From: CAVVXN01 sp963772585
GTDB taxonomy: Bacteria; Planctomycetota; PLA2; JAEUHO01
DNA length: 64,000 bases
Assembly: GCA_963772585.1 (NCBI GenBank)
Contig: CAVYXV010000009.1
Location: forward strand, 186,001-250,000
Reading direction: 5' to 3'
How positions within the stretch are numbered: position 1 is the stretch's first letter; every line of letters begins with the position of its first letter. A model generated the notes under the pieces. It was not told the DNA's origin. It was given only the letters and a program-made list of their open reading frames with translations, and did not search any database. The position numbers and the translations under genes were made by a program. Of this stretch, positions 24,570 through 32,014 are shown piece by piece.

Positions 24570-25199
24570 ATGCCCGATGCCACCGTCTACCGGCCGCGCG
24601 CGGGGGTCCGGGCCCTGGGCAGCAGGGACCCGCGCCTCGCCACCCTCCTCGCGGAGGTGGGACCCGTCGTCATCGCGCAACAGCCCTCGAGCTTCGAGAC
24701 GATCGCACGGTCGATCGCGTACCAGCAGTTGACGGGAAAGGCCGCGCGGACGATCTGGAGCCGCGTGCTCGCCCGCTTCGACGGGCGCGGGTTCAGCCCG
24801 GAGGGCGTGCTCGCGACGCGGGCCGACACGCTTCGCCGGGCGGGGCTCTCGCGGTCCAAGGTCGCGAGCCTGAAGGACCTGGCGCGCCACGTCGCCGACG
24901 GCCGCCTCCAACCGGAGACGCTCCGTCGGCTCGACGACGACGCCGTGATGGAGCGGATGGTCCGGGTGCGCGGCATTGGCCCCTGGAGCGTGCACATGCA
25001 CCTGATCTTCGCGCTGGCCCGCCCCGACGTCTGGCCGACGGGCGACCTGGGCGTCCGCAAGGGGCTGGCGCGCTTCCTGGGGCTCGACGAGGTTCCGGGG
25101 CCGCGCGAGGCCGAGGCGATCGGGGAGGCGTGGCGGCCTTGGCGCACGATCGCGGCCTGGGCGATGTGGCGGATCCACGACGTGGACGGGTGGGCCTGA
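24570..25199 (+). CDS. DNA-3-methyladenine glycosylase II (AlkA/HhH-GPD type)
   Basis: A 209-residue protein of the helix-hairpin-helix glycosylase superfamily. Markers: S-I-A-Y-Q-Q-L-T-G-K-A-A near residue 50, the hairpin V-R-G-I-G-P-W-S-V-H-M-H-L, and the following P-T-G-D-L-G-V-R-K-G with the catalytic Asp. The C-terminal W-R-P-W-R-T-I-A-A-W-A-M-W-R is also typical. It lacks the N-terminal TATA-like domain of E. coli AlkA, as many bacterial homologues do. Role: removal of alkylated purines in base excision repair. There are no Fe-S cysteines. Confidence 0.94.
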   Translation: MPDATVYRPRAGVRALGSRDPRLATLLAEVGPVVIAQQPSSFETIARSIAYQQLTGKAARTIWSRVLARFDGRGFSPEGVLATRADTLRRAGLSRSKVASLKDLARHVADGRLQPETLRRLDDDAVMERMVRVRGIGPWSVHMHLIFALARPDVWPTGDLGVRKGLARFLGLDEVPGPREAEAIGEAWRPWRTIAAWAMWRIHDVDGWA

Positions 25200-25253
25200 C
25201 GGATCCCCGCGCCGGCCGGGAGGAGAGGTCCGATCGCCCGCGGCCCTGTTCGC

Positions 25254-25823
25254 TCAGGCGCGTCGGCCCGCGAGGCCCAGTTCGTCGGCGTGGGGCTCGA
25301 GGGCCTCGATGACGAAGGTGACGTGCTCCGAGAGCTCCACACCGAGCAACCCGACGCCCTTGTTCACCTCCTCGCGATCCACCTTCGCGGCGAAGCTCTT
25401 GTCCTTGAGCTTCTTCTTCACCGACTTCGCCGTCAGGGTGTGGATCCCCTCGGGACGCACGAGGCAGCAGGCGCCCACGAAGCCCGTCAGCTCGTCGCAG
25501 GCGATCAGCGCCTTGTCGAGCGGCGTCTCCCAGGCGACGCCCCACCGGGAGTAGTGGGCGGAGACGGCGTGGGCGGCTTCCTCCTCGCCCCGTTCCCTCA
25601 GCCACGCGACGATCCGCCGGGGGTGGTCTTCCGGCCACTTCTCGTAGTCGGCGTCGTGCAGCATCCCGGCGATGCCCCAGCGTTCCTCGTCGGCCTCGCC
25701 CGCGCCGTACCGATGGGCGGCGGCCCGCATGACGATCTCCACCGCGCGCGCATGCCGCCGGAGCGCGTCCGTCTCCGTCCACGCCCGCAGGAGCTCCCAG
25801 GCCTCGTCGCGCGTCAGGGCCAT
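25254..25823 (-). CDS. HD-domain hydrolase-like protein
   Basis: A 189-residue cytosolic protein with an HD metal site: His24 in L-R-R-H-A-R-A-V-E, the H-D pair at 56-57 in A-G-M-L-H-D-A-D-Y-E-K, and further conserved H-A-V-S-A-H-Y and C-D-E-L-T-G-F-V. The last third (K-S-V-K-K-K-L-K-D-K-S-F-A-A-K-V-D) is typical of a family of short HD proteins of unknown substrate, related to the predicted HDIG hydrolases. Its ATG shares a base with the TGA of the chloride channel gene (TGATG), so translation is coupled. A nucleotide or phosphate-ester substrate is likely but unproven. Confidence 0.9.
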   Translation of the reverse strand: MALTRDEAWELLRAWTETDALRRHARAVEIVMRAAAHRYGAGEADEERWGIAGMLHDADYEKWPEDHPRRIVAWLRERGEEEAAHAVSAHYSRWGVAWETPLDKALIACDELTGFVGACCLVRPEGIHTLTAKSVKKKLKDKSFAAKVDREEVNKGVGLLGVELSEHVTFVIEALEPHADELGLAGRRA

Positions 25824-27745
25824 CACTTCCCCGAGATGATGGGGGCGCCGGACTCGGCCACGGCCTGGTTGTAGGCGGTGATGATGTCGCCGCGGCTGAG
25901 GGTCGCGACGGGCTTCCGGTCGTCGTCCGGATCGACGACGACCACCGTGCCGCGCCCAGCGCGGACCATCGTGTTGATCGCGGCCAGGACGGTCTCCCCG
26001 GGCGTGACGGTCGCCGCCGCGACCTCGAGGTCGCCCGCGATCACGAGGTTCGACATCGCGGTCTCGGTGATCAACACGCGGATGTCGTCCACCTCGATCA
26101 GCCCGGTCATGGCCCCCGCTTCGTCGACGACCGGGAAGCACGACTGGCTGCTTCGCGTGTACGCGGCGACCACCTGGTCGAAGGTCGCGTTCTCGGGAAC
26201 GACCGTCAGCGGCTGGGGCGGTTGCAGGGCGATGGCATCCCCGACGGTCACGCGACGGAGGATGGCACGCGCCATGTGGCCCACCTTGCTCGGCGCGTCG
26301 AGGCGGCCCGGGAGCTGCTTCTCGTAGAGCGTGAAGTCTCGGCAGAGGAGGAAGGAGATGAGACAGACGAGCATGGCGGGGACGAGAAGGTCGTAGTTCC
26401 CCGTCATCTCGCTCACCATGATGATCGTGGAGATCGGGGTGTGCGCCGCTCCGGCGAAGAACCCCGCCATGCCCACCAGGGCGTACGCGCCGGGAAGGAG
26501 GGGAATTCCCGGGAAGAAGTGGGCCACGAGGAGGCCGAAGGCGCCGCCGAACGCGCCGCCGATGACGACGGCGGGCCCGAAGACGCCGCCGCTGCCGCCG
26601 CTCCCGATCGAGAAGGCGGTCGTCGCGATCTTGGCCAGCCCGATGACGAGCAGGAGGACGGCGGCGACGAGGATGGGCTCCATGCCCGCCGGGACCGCTC
26701 CCAGGAGGACGTGGCCGCTGGGGAGCGAGAAGAGGTCCGGTGAGGTGCCCGCGTCCATGTTGAAGCACGCCTGGAGTACGCCGTAGCCGGTGCCCAGGGC
26801 CTCGGGGAGGAAGAACCCGACCATGCCCGTGAGCAGGCCGCCGATCGCGGGCTTGATGTGGTTGGGCAGCTTGCGGAGGCGGTGGAAGAAGATGTGCCGC
26901 GCGCCGTAGAACGACTTGACGTAGAGCCGGGCGCCGAGGGCGCAGACGACGCCGAGCGCGGCGAACGGGATCAACGACGCCGCGTTCGTGAAGGAGTAGC
27001 CGGGCCCGTTCAACAGGAAGAGGGGGTGGAAACCGAAGGCGCTGCCGAACACGCTGTAGGCGACGACCGACGTGACGAACGCCGGGAGCAGGACCTCGTG
27101 CTCCATGTCGGGGCCGCGGTAGAGCACCTCCGCCCCGAAGAGCGCGCCGGCCAGCGGCGCATGGAAGATGGCGCCGACGCCCGCCGCCATGCCCGCGTCC
27201 ATCAGGATGCGACGTTCCTCGGGCCGGACCTTCAGCCAGCCGCCCAGGATGGAGCCGAACCCCGAGCCGATCTGGGCGATCGGCCCCTCGCGGCCGCCGG
27301 ACCCGCCCGTGCCGATCGTGAGGGCCGAGCTGATGGCCTTGATCCATGGGACCCGGGCGCGGACCTTGCCGTCCTTGAAGTGGTAGGCCTCGATGGCGGC
27401 GTCGGTGCCGTGGCCCTCCGCTTCCGGGGCGTAGCGGAACACGATCCACCCGCTCAGGAGGCCACCGGCCGCCGGGAGGACCAGGAGCAGCCACCGGATC
27501 GGTTCGATCGGCGTCGCGGGCTCCTCCTCCTCTTCGGCGGAGAACGGGTTCTTCTCCAGGCCGGGGGGCGCCGCGTGGTAGTGCGCGAGCTCTCCCAGGA
27601 CGTAGTGGGTGCCGGCCTCCAGCGCGATGAAGAAGATGGTCGCCCCGAGGCCCGCGACGACCCCGGTGGCGATGCACATGAGGAGCAGGCGCCGGAGGCT
27701 GGGGGCTCCGAGAGGCTCGACGGCACCGCGTTTGGATCTGGTCAT
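25823..27745 (-). CDS. ClC-type chloride channel/antiporter with CBS domains
   Basis: A 640-residue membrane protein with the ClC helix pattern and its selectivity-filter signatures: G-S-G-G-R-E-G-P-I-A-Q-I-G (containing the gating Glu), G-S-G-G-S-G-G-V-F-G-P and later L-V-G-M-A-G-F-F-A-G-A-A-H-T-P-I-S. A tandem CBS pair occupies about residues 505-635 (V-T-V-G-D-A-I-A-L and V-T-P-G-E-T-V-L-A-A-I). A Glu-rich loop (E-E-E-E-E) between the first two helices is unusual. Such proteins move chloride, often in exchange for protons, with CBS domains sensing adenine nucleotides. Overlap with the HD gene downstream suggests a common operon. A TAAGGT lies about 45 bases upstream. Confidence 0.95.
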   Translation of the reverse strand: MTRSKRGAVEPLGAPSLRRLLLMCIATGVVAGLGATIFFIALEAGTHYVLGELAHYHAAPPGLEKNPFSAEEEEEPATPIEPIRWLLLVLPAAGGLLSGWIVFRYAPEAEGHGTDAAIEAYHFKDGKVRARVPWIKAISSALTIGTGGSGGREGPIAQIGSGFGSILGGWLKVRPEERRILMDAGMAAGVGAIFHAPLAGALFGAEVLYRGPDMEHEVLLPAFVTSVVAYSVFGSAFGFHPLFLLNGPGYSFTNAASLIPFAALGVVCALGARLYVKSFYGARHIFFHRLRKLPNHIKPAIGGLLTGMVGFFLPEALGTGYGVLQACFNMDAGTSPDLFSLPSGHVLLGAVPAGMEPILVAAVLLLVIGLAKIATTAFSIGSGGSGGVFGPAVVIGGAFGGAFGLLVAHFFPGIPLLPGAYALVGMAGFFAGAAHTPISTIIMVSEMTGNYDLLVPAMLVCLISFLLCRDFTLYEKQLPGRLDAPSKVGHMARAILRRVTVGDAIALQPPQPLTVVPENATFDQVVAAYTRSSQSCFPVVDEAGAMTGLIEVDDIRVLITETAMSNLVIAGDLEVAAATVTPGETVLAAINTMVRAGRGTVVVVDPDDDRKPVATLSRGDIITAYNQAVAESGAPIISGK

Positions 27746-27902
27746 CCGGCTGTCGTGTCCCGGGGCGTTGGGGAAGCCATGAAGATCAGGACCTTACCGC
27801 TACCTGATGTCGTGCCAAGCCTCGCGATGCCCGCGTGCCGAAAGGACCGGGAAGCGTAGAATGCCGATTCCGACGACCGACCGGACGGGCACCCCGACAC
27901 CC

Positions 27903-28439
27903 ATGACCTTCCTCACGACCCTCGCCGACGCCCTGCGCGCGGCCCACCCCGACTGGCAGGTGGCGCTGGACCCCGACGGGCGGCGGCTGGTCCTGGACGC
28001 CGGGCAGGAGCCTGCGGTCAACACGACCCCCCGGTTCGTCCTCGGCGAGGACGACGGGGTCGTGTTCCTGGAGGGGCTCTGGCGCCTGCCCGTCACCGAG
28101 GAGAGCGAGGAGGGCATCCGGGAGCTCCTCCTGGAGGTCCTCGGGGACGGCATGGAGAACCGCGGCTGGGAGGTCCCGATCCTCCTCTACGGGGGGCCGC
28201 TCTCCGGACGGCGGATCACGAAGCCCTGGGACGACCTCGTCGGGCGTCTCCTCTTCGCCACGCAGGCCGGCCACGCCGGCCACGAGCCGCGGGCGTACCT
28301 CTACAAGTGGCACCTGCGACGCAACGACGAGGGCGACTACGTCTGTCACTACGAACGGACCCTGCGGGGCGACGAGGTGGACGACTTCCTCCGCCGGGGC
28401 GTCGCGGAAACCGGGCCCTACGTCATCTCCCACGTCTGA
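27903..28439 (+). CDS. Conserved-looking hypothetical protein
   Basis: A 178-residue soluble protein of normal amino-acid balance starting with M-T-F-L-T-T-L-A-D-A-L. I recognise no family. It is acidic, with F-V-L-G-E-D-D-G-V-V-F-L-E-G-L-W-R-L-P-V-T and L-L-Y-G-G-P-L-S-G-R-R in the middle, then Y-L-Y-K-W-H-L-R-R-N and V-C-H-Y-E-R-T-L. No signal peptide, membrane helix or metal motif is seen. A TAGAAT at 27857-27862 is a candidate -10 with a 40-base leader. It faces pap, with a GC-rich hairpin between them. Its steady codon use makes a real gene likely; its function is unknown. Confidence 0.75.
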   Translation: MTFLTTLADALRAAHPDWQVALDPDGRRLVLDAGQEPAVNTTPRFVLGEDDGVVFLEGLWRLPVTEESEEGIRELLLEVLGDGMENRGWEVPILLYGGPLSGRRITKPWDDLVGRLLFATQAGHAGHEPRAYLYKWHLRRNDEGDYVCHYERTLRGDEVDDFLRRGVAETGPYVISHV

Positions 28440-28450
28440 GAGGACGGGAA

Positions 28451-28488
28451 GGAGTCGAACCCCGGGGCGTCGGTCGGCGGCGGGGCCG
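28451..28488 (+). repeat. Dispersed intergenic motif, copy A
   Basis: This 38-base stretch resembles 41479-41515 at roughly three quarters of positions, sharing TCGA, CCGGGGC, TCGG and CGGCGGC in the same order. Both copies lie between genes and look like the T-arm end of a tRNA, but no tRNA can be folded at either site. Confidence 0.25.
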
Positions 28489-28531
28489 GGGGAGGAGGGG
28501 GGCCTTCGCCGGCCGCGGGGCCCCTCCCCCC
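28488..28531. terminator. GC-rich hairpin between convergent genes
   Basis: A G-rich arm (28488-28504) can pair imperfectly with a C-rich arm (28517-28531) around a loop near 28505-28516, with GGGGCC/GGCCCC as its core. It lies between two genes that converge here, as expected for a bidirectional terminator, but only a very short T tract (CCTTTCT) follows. Confidence 0.4.
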
Positions 28532-28546
28532 GAGCCCCCTCCTTTC

Positions 28547-30070
28547 TCAGGCCCCGGTCGGGCCCTCGAGCGCCGCTTCCAACGCCTCGCAGACCGTCCG
28601 AAGGACCTCGACGCGGGCGTGCCGCTTGTCGTTTCCCGCGATCAGGTGCCACGGGGCGATCCGGGTGCTCGTGCGCTCGACCATGTCGTGCACGGCGATC
28701 TCGTAGTCCCGCCAGCGAGCGCGGTTCCGCCAGTCCTCCGGCGTCAGCTTCCAGCGCTTGTAGGGGATTCCCTGGCGGCGCTCGAAGCGTCGCTCCTGCT
28801 CGTCCGGGTCCATGTGGATCCAGAACTTCGTGAGCACGAGGCCGTGGCGCACGAGCTGGCGTTCGAAGTCGTTGATCTCGCCGTAGGCGCGCCGCCAGTC
28901 CCGCTCCGTGGCGAATCCCTCGATGCGCTCGACCAGCACGCGCCCGTACCAGCTCCGGTCGAAGATCGCGAACCGGCCCGCTCGCGGGAGGCGGCGCCAG
29001 AACCGCCACAGGTAGTGGTGGGCCAGCTCCTCGTCGCTCGGCGCGCCCGTCGTGATGACCTCGACGTCCCGCGCGTCGAGCGGGGCGATGAGGCGGCGGA
29101 TGACGCCCCCCTTGCCCGCCGCGTCCCACCCCTCCAGGACGACGATCGTCGAGATGCCCCGTTCGCGCGCCGTGCGCTGGAGCAGGCTCAGGCGGGCCTG
29201 GTACTTGGGCTTGAGCTTCTGGTAGGCGTCCTTCTCGAGGGCCTGGGAGAGGTCGAGCTTGTCGAGCACCGTCACGGTGGCAGCCACGGCCTCCGGCGGC
29301 GGCTCCGGGGCCGCCGGCTCCCCGTCGCCCGCGACTTCGGCCGTCGGCTTCCGGTCCTCGGCCGCGCGGATTGCGCGCTTCATCCCCGCCAGGACGAAGG
29401 TGGCGACCGTGAGGCTCCGGTACCGGTGGTTGGCACCATCGACGATCTTCCACGGCGATCCGCCCCGGCTCGTGTAGGCGATCATCCGTTCGGCCACGTC
29501 CACGAAGGACTCGTACAGTTTGTAGTGCCGCCAGTCCTGCTTGGTGACGCGCCACCTCTGGAGCGGGTCGGCTTCCAGCGCCTCGAGCCGGCGCTTCTGG
29601 GCCCGCTTGCCCAGGTGCATCCAGAACTTGAGGACGAGCACGCCGTCCTGGCGAAGGGTGCGCTCGAGGGCGGCGATCTCGTGGAGTTGGTCCTCGAACT
29701 CCCGGTCCGAGATCCGTCCGTGGACGCGGTCGAGAAGGGGGGCGGAATACCACGCGCTGAGGAAGATCCCGAGGTGGCCGCGCGGGGGGAAGTCGCGCCA
29801 GAAGCGCCAGAGGTCCGGACGTTCGCGCTCCTCGGCGGAGGCGCGGCCGTACGCCCGGGTGGCGATCATGTGGGGGTCCATCCACTCCGTCAGGAGGTTT
29901 GCCGTCTCGCCCTTGCCCGCGCCGTCCACCCCGGCGAACAGGACGAAGACCCTGATGCCCAGCTCGCGGAGGCGGACCTGCGCCTCGAGCAGTTCCGCGC
30001 GCAGCGGGGGGACGCGTTCCTGGTACTCCTCCTTCCCGGTCTTGTGGTCCAACTCGGCCGTCTCGAACAT
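28547..30070 (-). CDS. pap: Polyphosphate:AMP phosphotransferase (tandem PPK2 domains)
   Basis: A 507-residue protein made of two PPK2 domains, the class II arrangement that phosphorylates AMP to ADP with polyphosphate. Domain 1 (about 1-225) has Walker A F-A-G-V-D-G-A-G-K-G-E and R-D-F-P-P-R-G-H; domain 2 (about 265-500) has Walker A L-E-G-W-D-A-A-G-K-G-G, the L-W-R-F-W-R-R-L-P lid, F-D-R-S-W-Y-G-R-V-L-V-E-R and K-F-W-I-H-M-D. In this class the C-terminal domain is usually the active one, and domain 1 here has altered counterparts (I-F-L-S-A-W-Y-S-A-P), consistent with that. An Ala/Pro/Glu linker (about 235-260) joins them. GGGGAG precedes the ATG at 30070. Confidence 0.95.
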   Translation of the reverse strand: MFETAELDHKTGKEEYQERVPPLRAELLEAQVRLRELGIRVFVLFAGVDGAGKGETANLLTEWMDPHMIATRAYGRASAEERERPDLWRFWRDFPPRGHLGIFLSAWYSAPLLDRVHGRISDREFEDQLHEIAALERTLRQDGVLVLKFWMHLGKRAQKRRLEALEADPLQRWRVTKQDWRHYKLYESFVDVAERMIAYTSRGGSPWKIVDGANHRYRSLTVATFVLAGMKRAIRAAEDRKPTAEVAGDGEPAAPEPPPEAVAATVTVLDKLDLSQALEKDAYQKLKPKYQARLSLLQRTARERGISTIVVLEGWDAAGKGGVIRRLIAPLDARDVEVITTGAPSDEELAHHYLWRFWRRLPRAGRFAIFDRSWYGRVLVERIEGFATERDWRRAYGEINDFERQLVRHGLVLTKFWIHMDPDEQERRFERRQGIPYKRWKLTPEDWRNRARWRDYEIAVHDMVERTSTRIAPWHLIAGNDKRHARVEVLRTVCEALEAALEGPTGA

Positions 30071-30203
30071 CGGCGTCTCCCCGGCGTCGGCGACCCCCGG
30101 CCGCCACCCGGGCGGGGCCTCAGGCGACGACGCGCTTCACCGTAGCATGGTCCCTGCGCCCTCGGGTCCACATCGAGCGCGCGAGGACGGCGCGGGAGCC
30201 CAC

Positions 30204-31244
30204 GTGCACGACTACCCCGGCGAGACCTCGGGATGGGCGCGGCTGGTCCGGGCGCTGTCCGCATCCTTCCGCGTCGGCCGCTTCTTCGGCGTGGAGGTCC
30301 GGCTCTTCTGGCTCGCGGTGGTGGTGCTCCCACTCTTCTCGTGGATCGAAATGGCCCGGTGGGATCTGGCCGGCCCGGAGCTCGTCTTCCGCGTCGCCTT
30401 CTTCACCGTCGCGTTGCTCGTCCTCGTCTGGACGCACGAGATGGGGCACATCCTGGCGGCCCGACGCTACGGCGTCTTCACGCCGTTGATCACCATCTCG
30501 CCCCTGGGCGGCCTGGCGCACCTCTCGACGGGTGTCCCCTCGCCCCGGGCGGACGTGGTCGTCTCGCTCGCCGGACCGGCCACCCACCTCCTGCAGTTGG
30601 CCGTGCTCTGGCCGCTCACGCGGCTGATCGGCGATGGATGGCTCCGGCCCGAGGGCTGGTGGCAGGGAGCGCCCTCCATCGCGGTCGAGCAGCTGTTCCA
30701 CATGAACCTCGTCCTGATGCTGTTCAACCTCCTGCCCGTCTTCCCGCTGGACGGCGGGCGCGTCCTCCGCGCGTTGCTCACCTTCCGCATGAACGCCAAC
30801 CGCGCGACGCGGATCAGCGCCCGGGTGGGGCAGGTCGGAGGCGTCGCCCTCGTGGTCTACGGGCTCTTCCAGGAGGGGCTCTGGGCGTCGATCCTCGTGG
30901 TCATCGGCATCACCGTCTTCCTCGCCTGCATGCAGGAGATCCGCGCCGCGAGGTACCACGCCGGGCCCTACGCCGCGGCCGCCCGGGAGCCCTGGGAGGA
31001 CGATCCCGACGCCTGGAGGCGCCCCGCGAGGGGAGGGGAAGGCGGCGCCGCGAAGCCGGGGTTCTTCGCCCGTCTCGGTGCGCGCCGTCGTGCCGCGCGC
31101 GCCTCGCGGGAGCGCGCCGCCGCCGCCGACCTGGCCGCCCAGGTGGATCGCGTCCTCGACCGCCTGAACGAAGTGGGTCTCGACGGCCTGACGCGCGAGG
31201 AGCGCCGGGTCCTCGAGCGCGCCTCCAAGGTGCGGCGGGAGTAG
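30204..31244 (+). CDS. M50-family site-2 protease-like membrane metalloprotease
   Basis: A 346-residue protein starting at GTG 30204 behind GGGAG; an ATG at 30147 is also in frame. It has four to six membrane helices, the zinc motif H-E-M-G-H at residues 78-82 (H-E-x-x-H) and the third ligand region F-P-L-D-G-G-R near 181-187, the intact S2P active site. The first helix follows F-G-V-E-V-R-L-F-W, a frequent S2P start. After the membrane part comes a cytosolic tail of about 90 residues, Arg/Ala-rich and predicted helical, ending L-T-R-E-E-R-R-V-L-E-R-A-S. Such proteases cleave within the membrane, often releasing regulators such as anti-sigma factors; the membrane-bound sigma and anti-sigma proteins in this window are possible, untested substrates. 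Confidence 0.9.
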   Translation: MHDYPGETSGWARLVRALSASFRVGRFFGVEVRLFWLAVVVLPLFSWIEMARWDLAGPELVFRVAFFTVALLVLVWTHEMGHILAARRYGVFTPLITISPLGGLAHLSTGVPSPRADVVVSLAGPATHLLQLAVLWPLTRLIGDGWLRPEGWWQGAPSIAVEQLFHMNLVLMLFNLLPVFPLDGGRVLRALLTFRMNANRATRISARVGQVGGVALVVYGLFQEGLWASILVVIGITVFLACMQEIRAARYHAGPYAAAAREPWEDDPDAWRRPARGGEGGAAKPGFFARLGARRRAARASRERAAAADLAAQVDRVLDRLNEVGLDGLTREERRVLERASKVRRE

Positions 31245-31306
31245 CGGGGCCCCGCGCTCGAGGGAGGGCGGTGCGGCGTCGCAGGGGGCGAGGCCGTGTT
31301 CCGGCC

Positions 31307-32014
31307 TCAGGCGACGGCGGCCATCAGCACCCAGGCCAGCGCGGCGGCGACCGCGCTCCCCATCAGGTTCACGACGTCGTTGTCGATCCATCCGACGCCC
31401 GAGAGGGTGGCCGCGCCGGGCTCTCGGCGCTCCGTGAGGCGTCCCGTCGCGGCGGATCGCCCGTGCCACTGGAGCGTCGCCCCGAGCATGCTGTCGGCGA
31501 CCTGGGCGGCGAAGCCGGCGAAGAGGAAGAGGCCTGCGGGGCGGGGGGCGAGGGCCCCCGCGAGAGCGAGGGCGAGCGGCGCCAGCGCCGCGCCCGCGAC
31601 GGCGGCGAGGGTCCCGGCGACGGTGATGCCGCCGCTCTGACCGCGCGGTACGGGGCGTCCCGTCAAGGCGTGCCTCGGCGGGCCGCCGTAGCGCACGCCG
31701 ATCTCCGTCGCGCACGTGTCGGCGCCCAGGAAGGCGAGCCCGCCCATCCAGAGGGCGAAGCCGGTTCCGGTGTGGCCCCCGAGCGCCACGAGCGCGCCGG
31801 CCAGCGGCACGACGCCGTTCGCCACGACCTGTCGCCACGTGCGCGCAAGATGGCGATGGCCGGGGAGGCGGCCCACGAGCGTCGCGACGAGGAACGGCGC
31901 GAACAGCGCCGCGAGACCCGGACCGGAGAAGGCCAGGAGCGTGGCGAGGCCGAGGAGCAACGCGGCAAGGGACGCGCCCGCATCCAGCCACCGGAGCGGC
32001 CGGACGCCGATCAC
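31307..32014 (-). CDS. DUF92-family membrane protein
   Basis: A 235-residue protein with about six hydrophobic helices. Family markers: L-G-A-D-T-C-A-T-E-I-G in the middle, R-G-Q-S-G-G-I-T-V-A-G-T-L, A-D-S-M-L-G-A-T-L-Q and near the end I-D-N-D-V-V-N-L. The function of DUF92 (TMEM19-like) proteins is not settled. Start chosen at GTG 32014, which overlaps the stop of comEC as GTGA; upstream codons in this frame lack a start and are Pro/Arg-rich. Transcription with comEC is therefore expected. Confidence 0.88.
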   Translation of the reverse strand: MIGVRPLRWLDAGASLAALLLGLATLLAFSGPGLAALFAPFLVATLVGRLPGHRHLARTWRQVVANGVVPLAGALVALGGHTGTGFALWMGGLAFLGADTCATEIGVRYGGPPRHALTGRPVPRGQSGGITVAGTLAAVAGAALAPLALALAGALAPRPAGLFLFAGFAAQVADSMLGATLQWHGRSAATGRLTERREPGAATLSGVGWIDNDVVNLMGSAVAAALAWVLMAAVA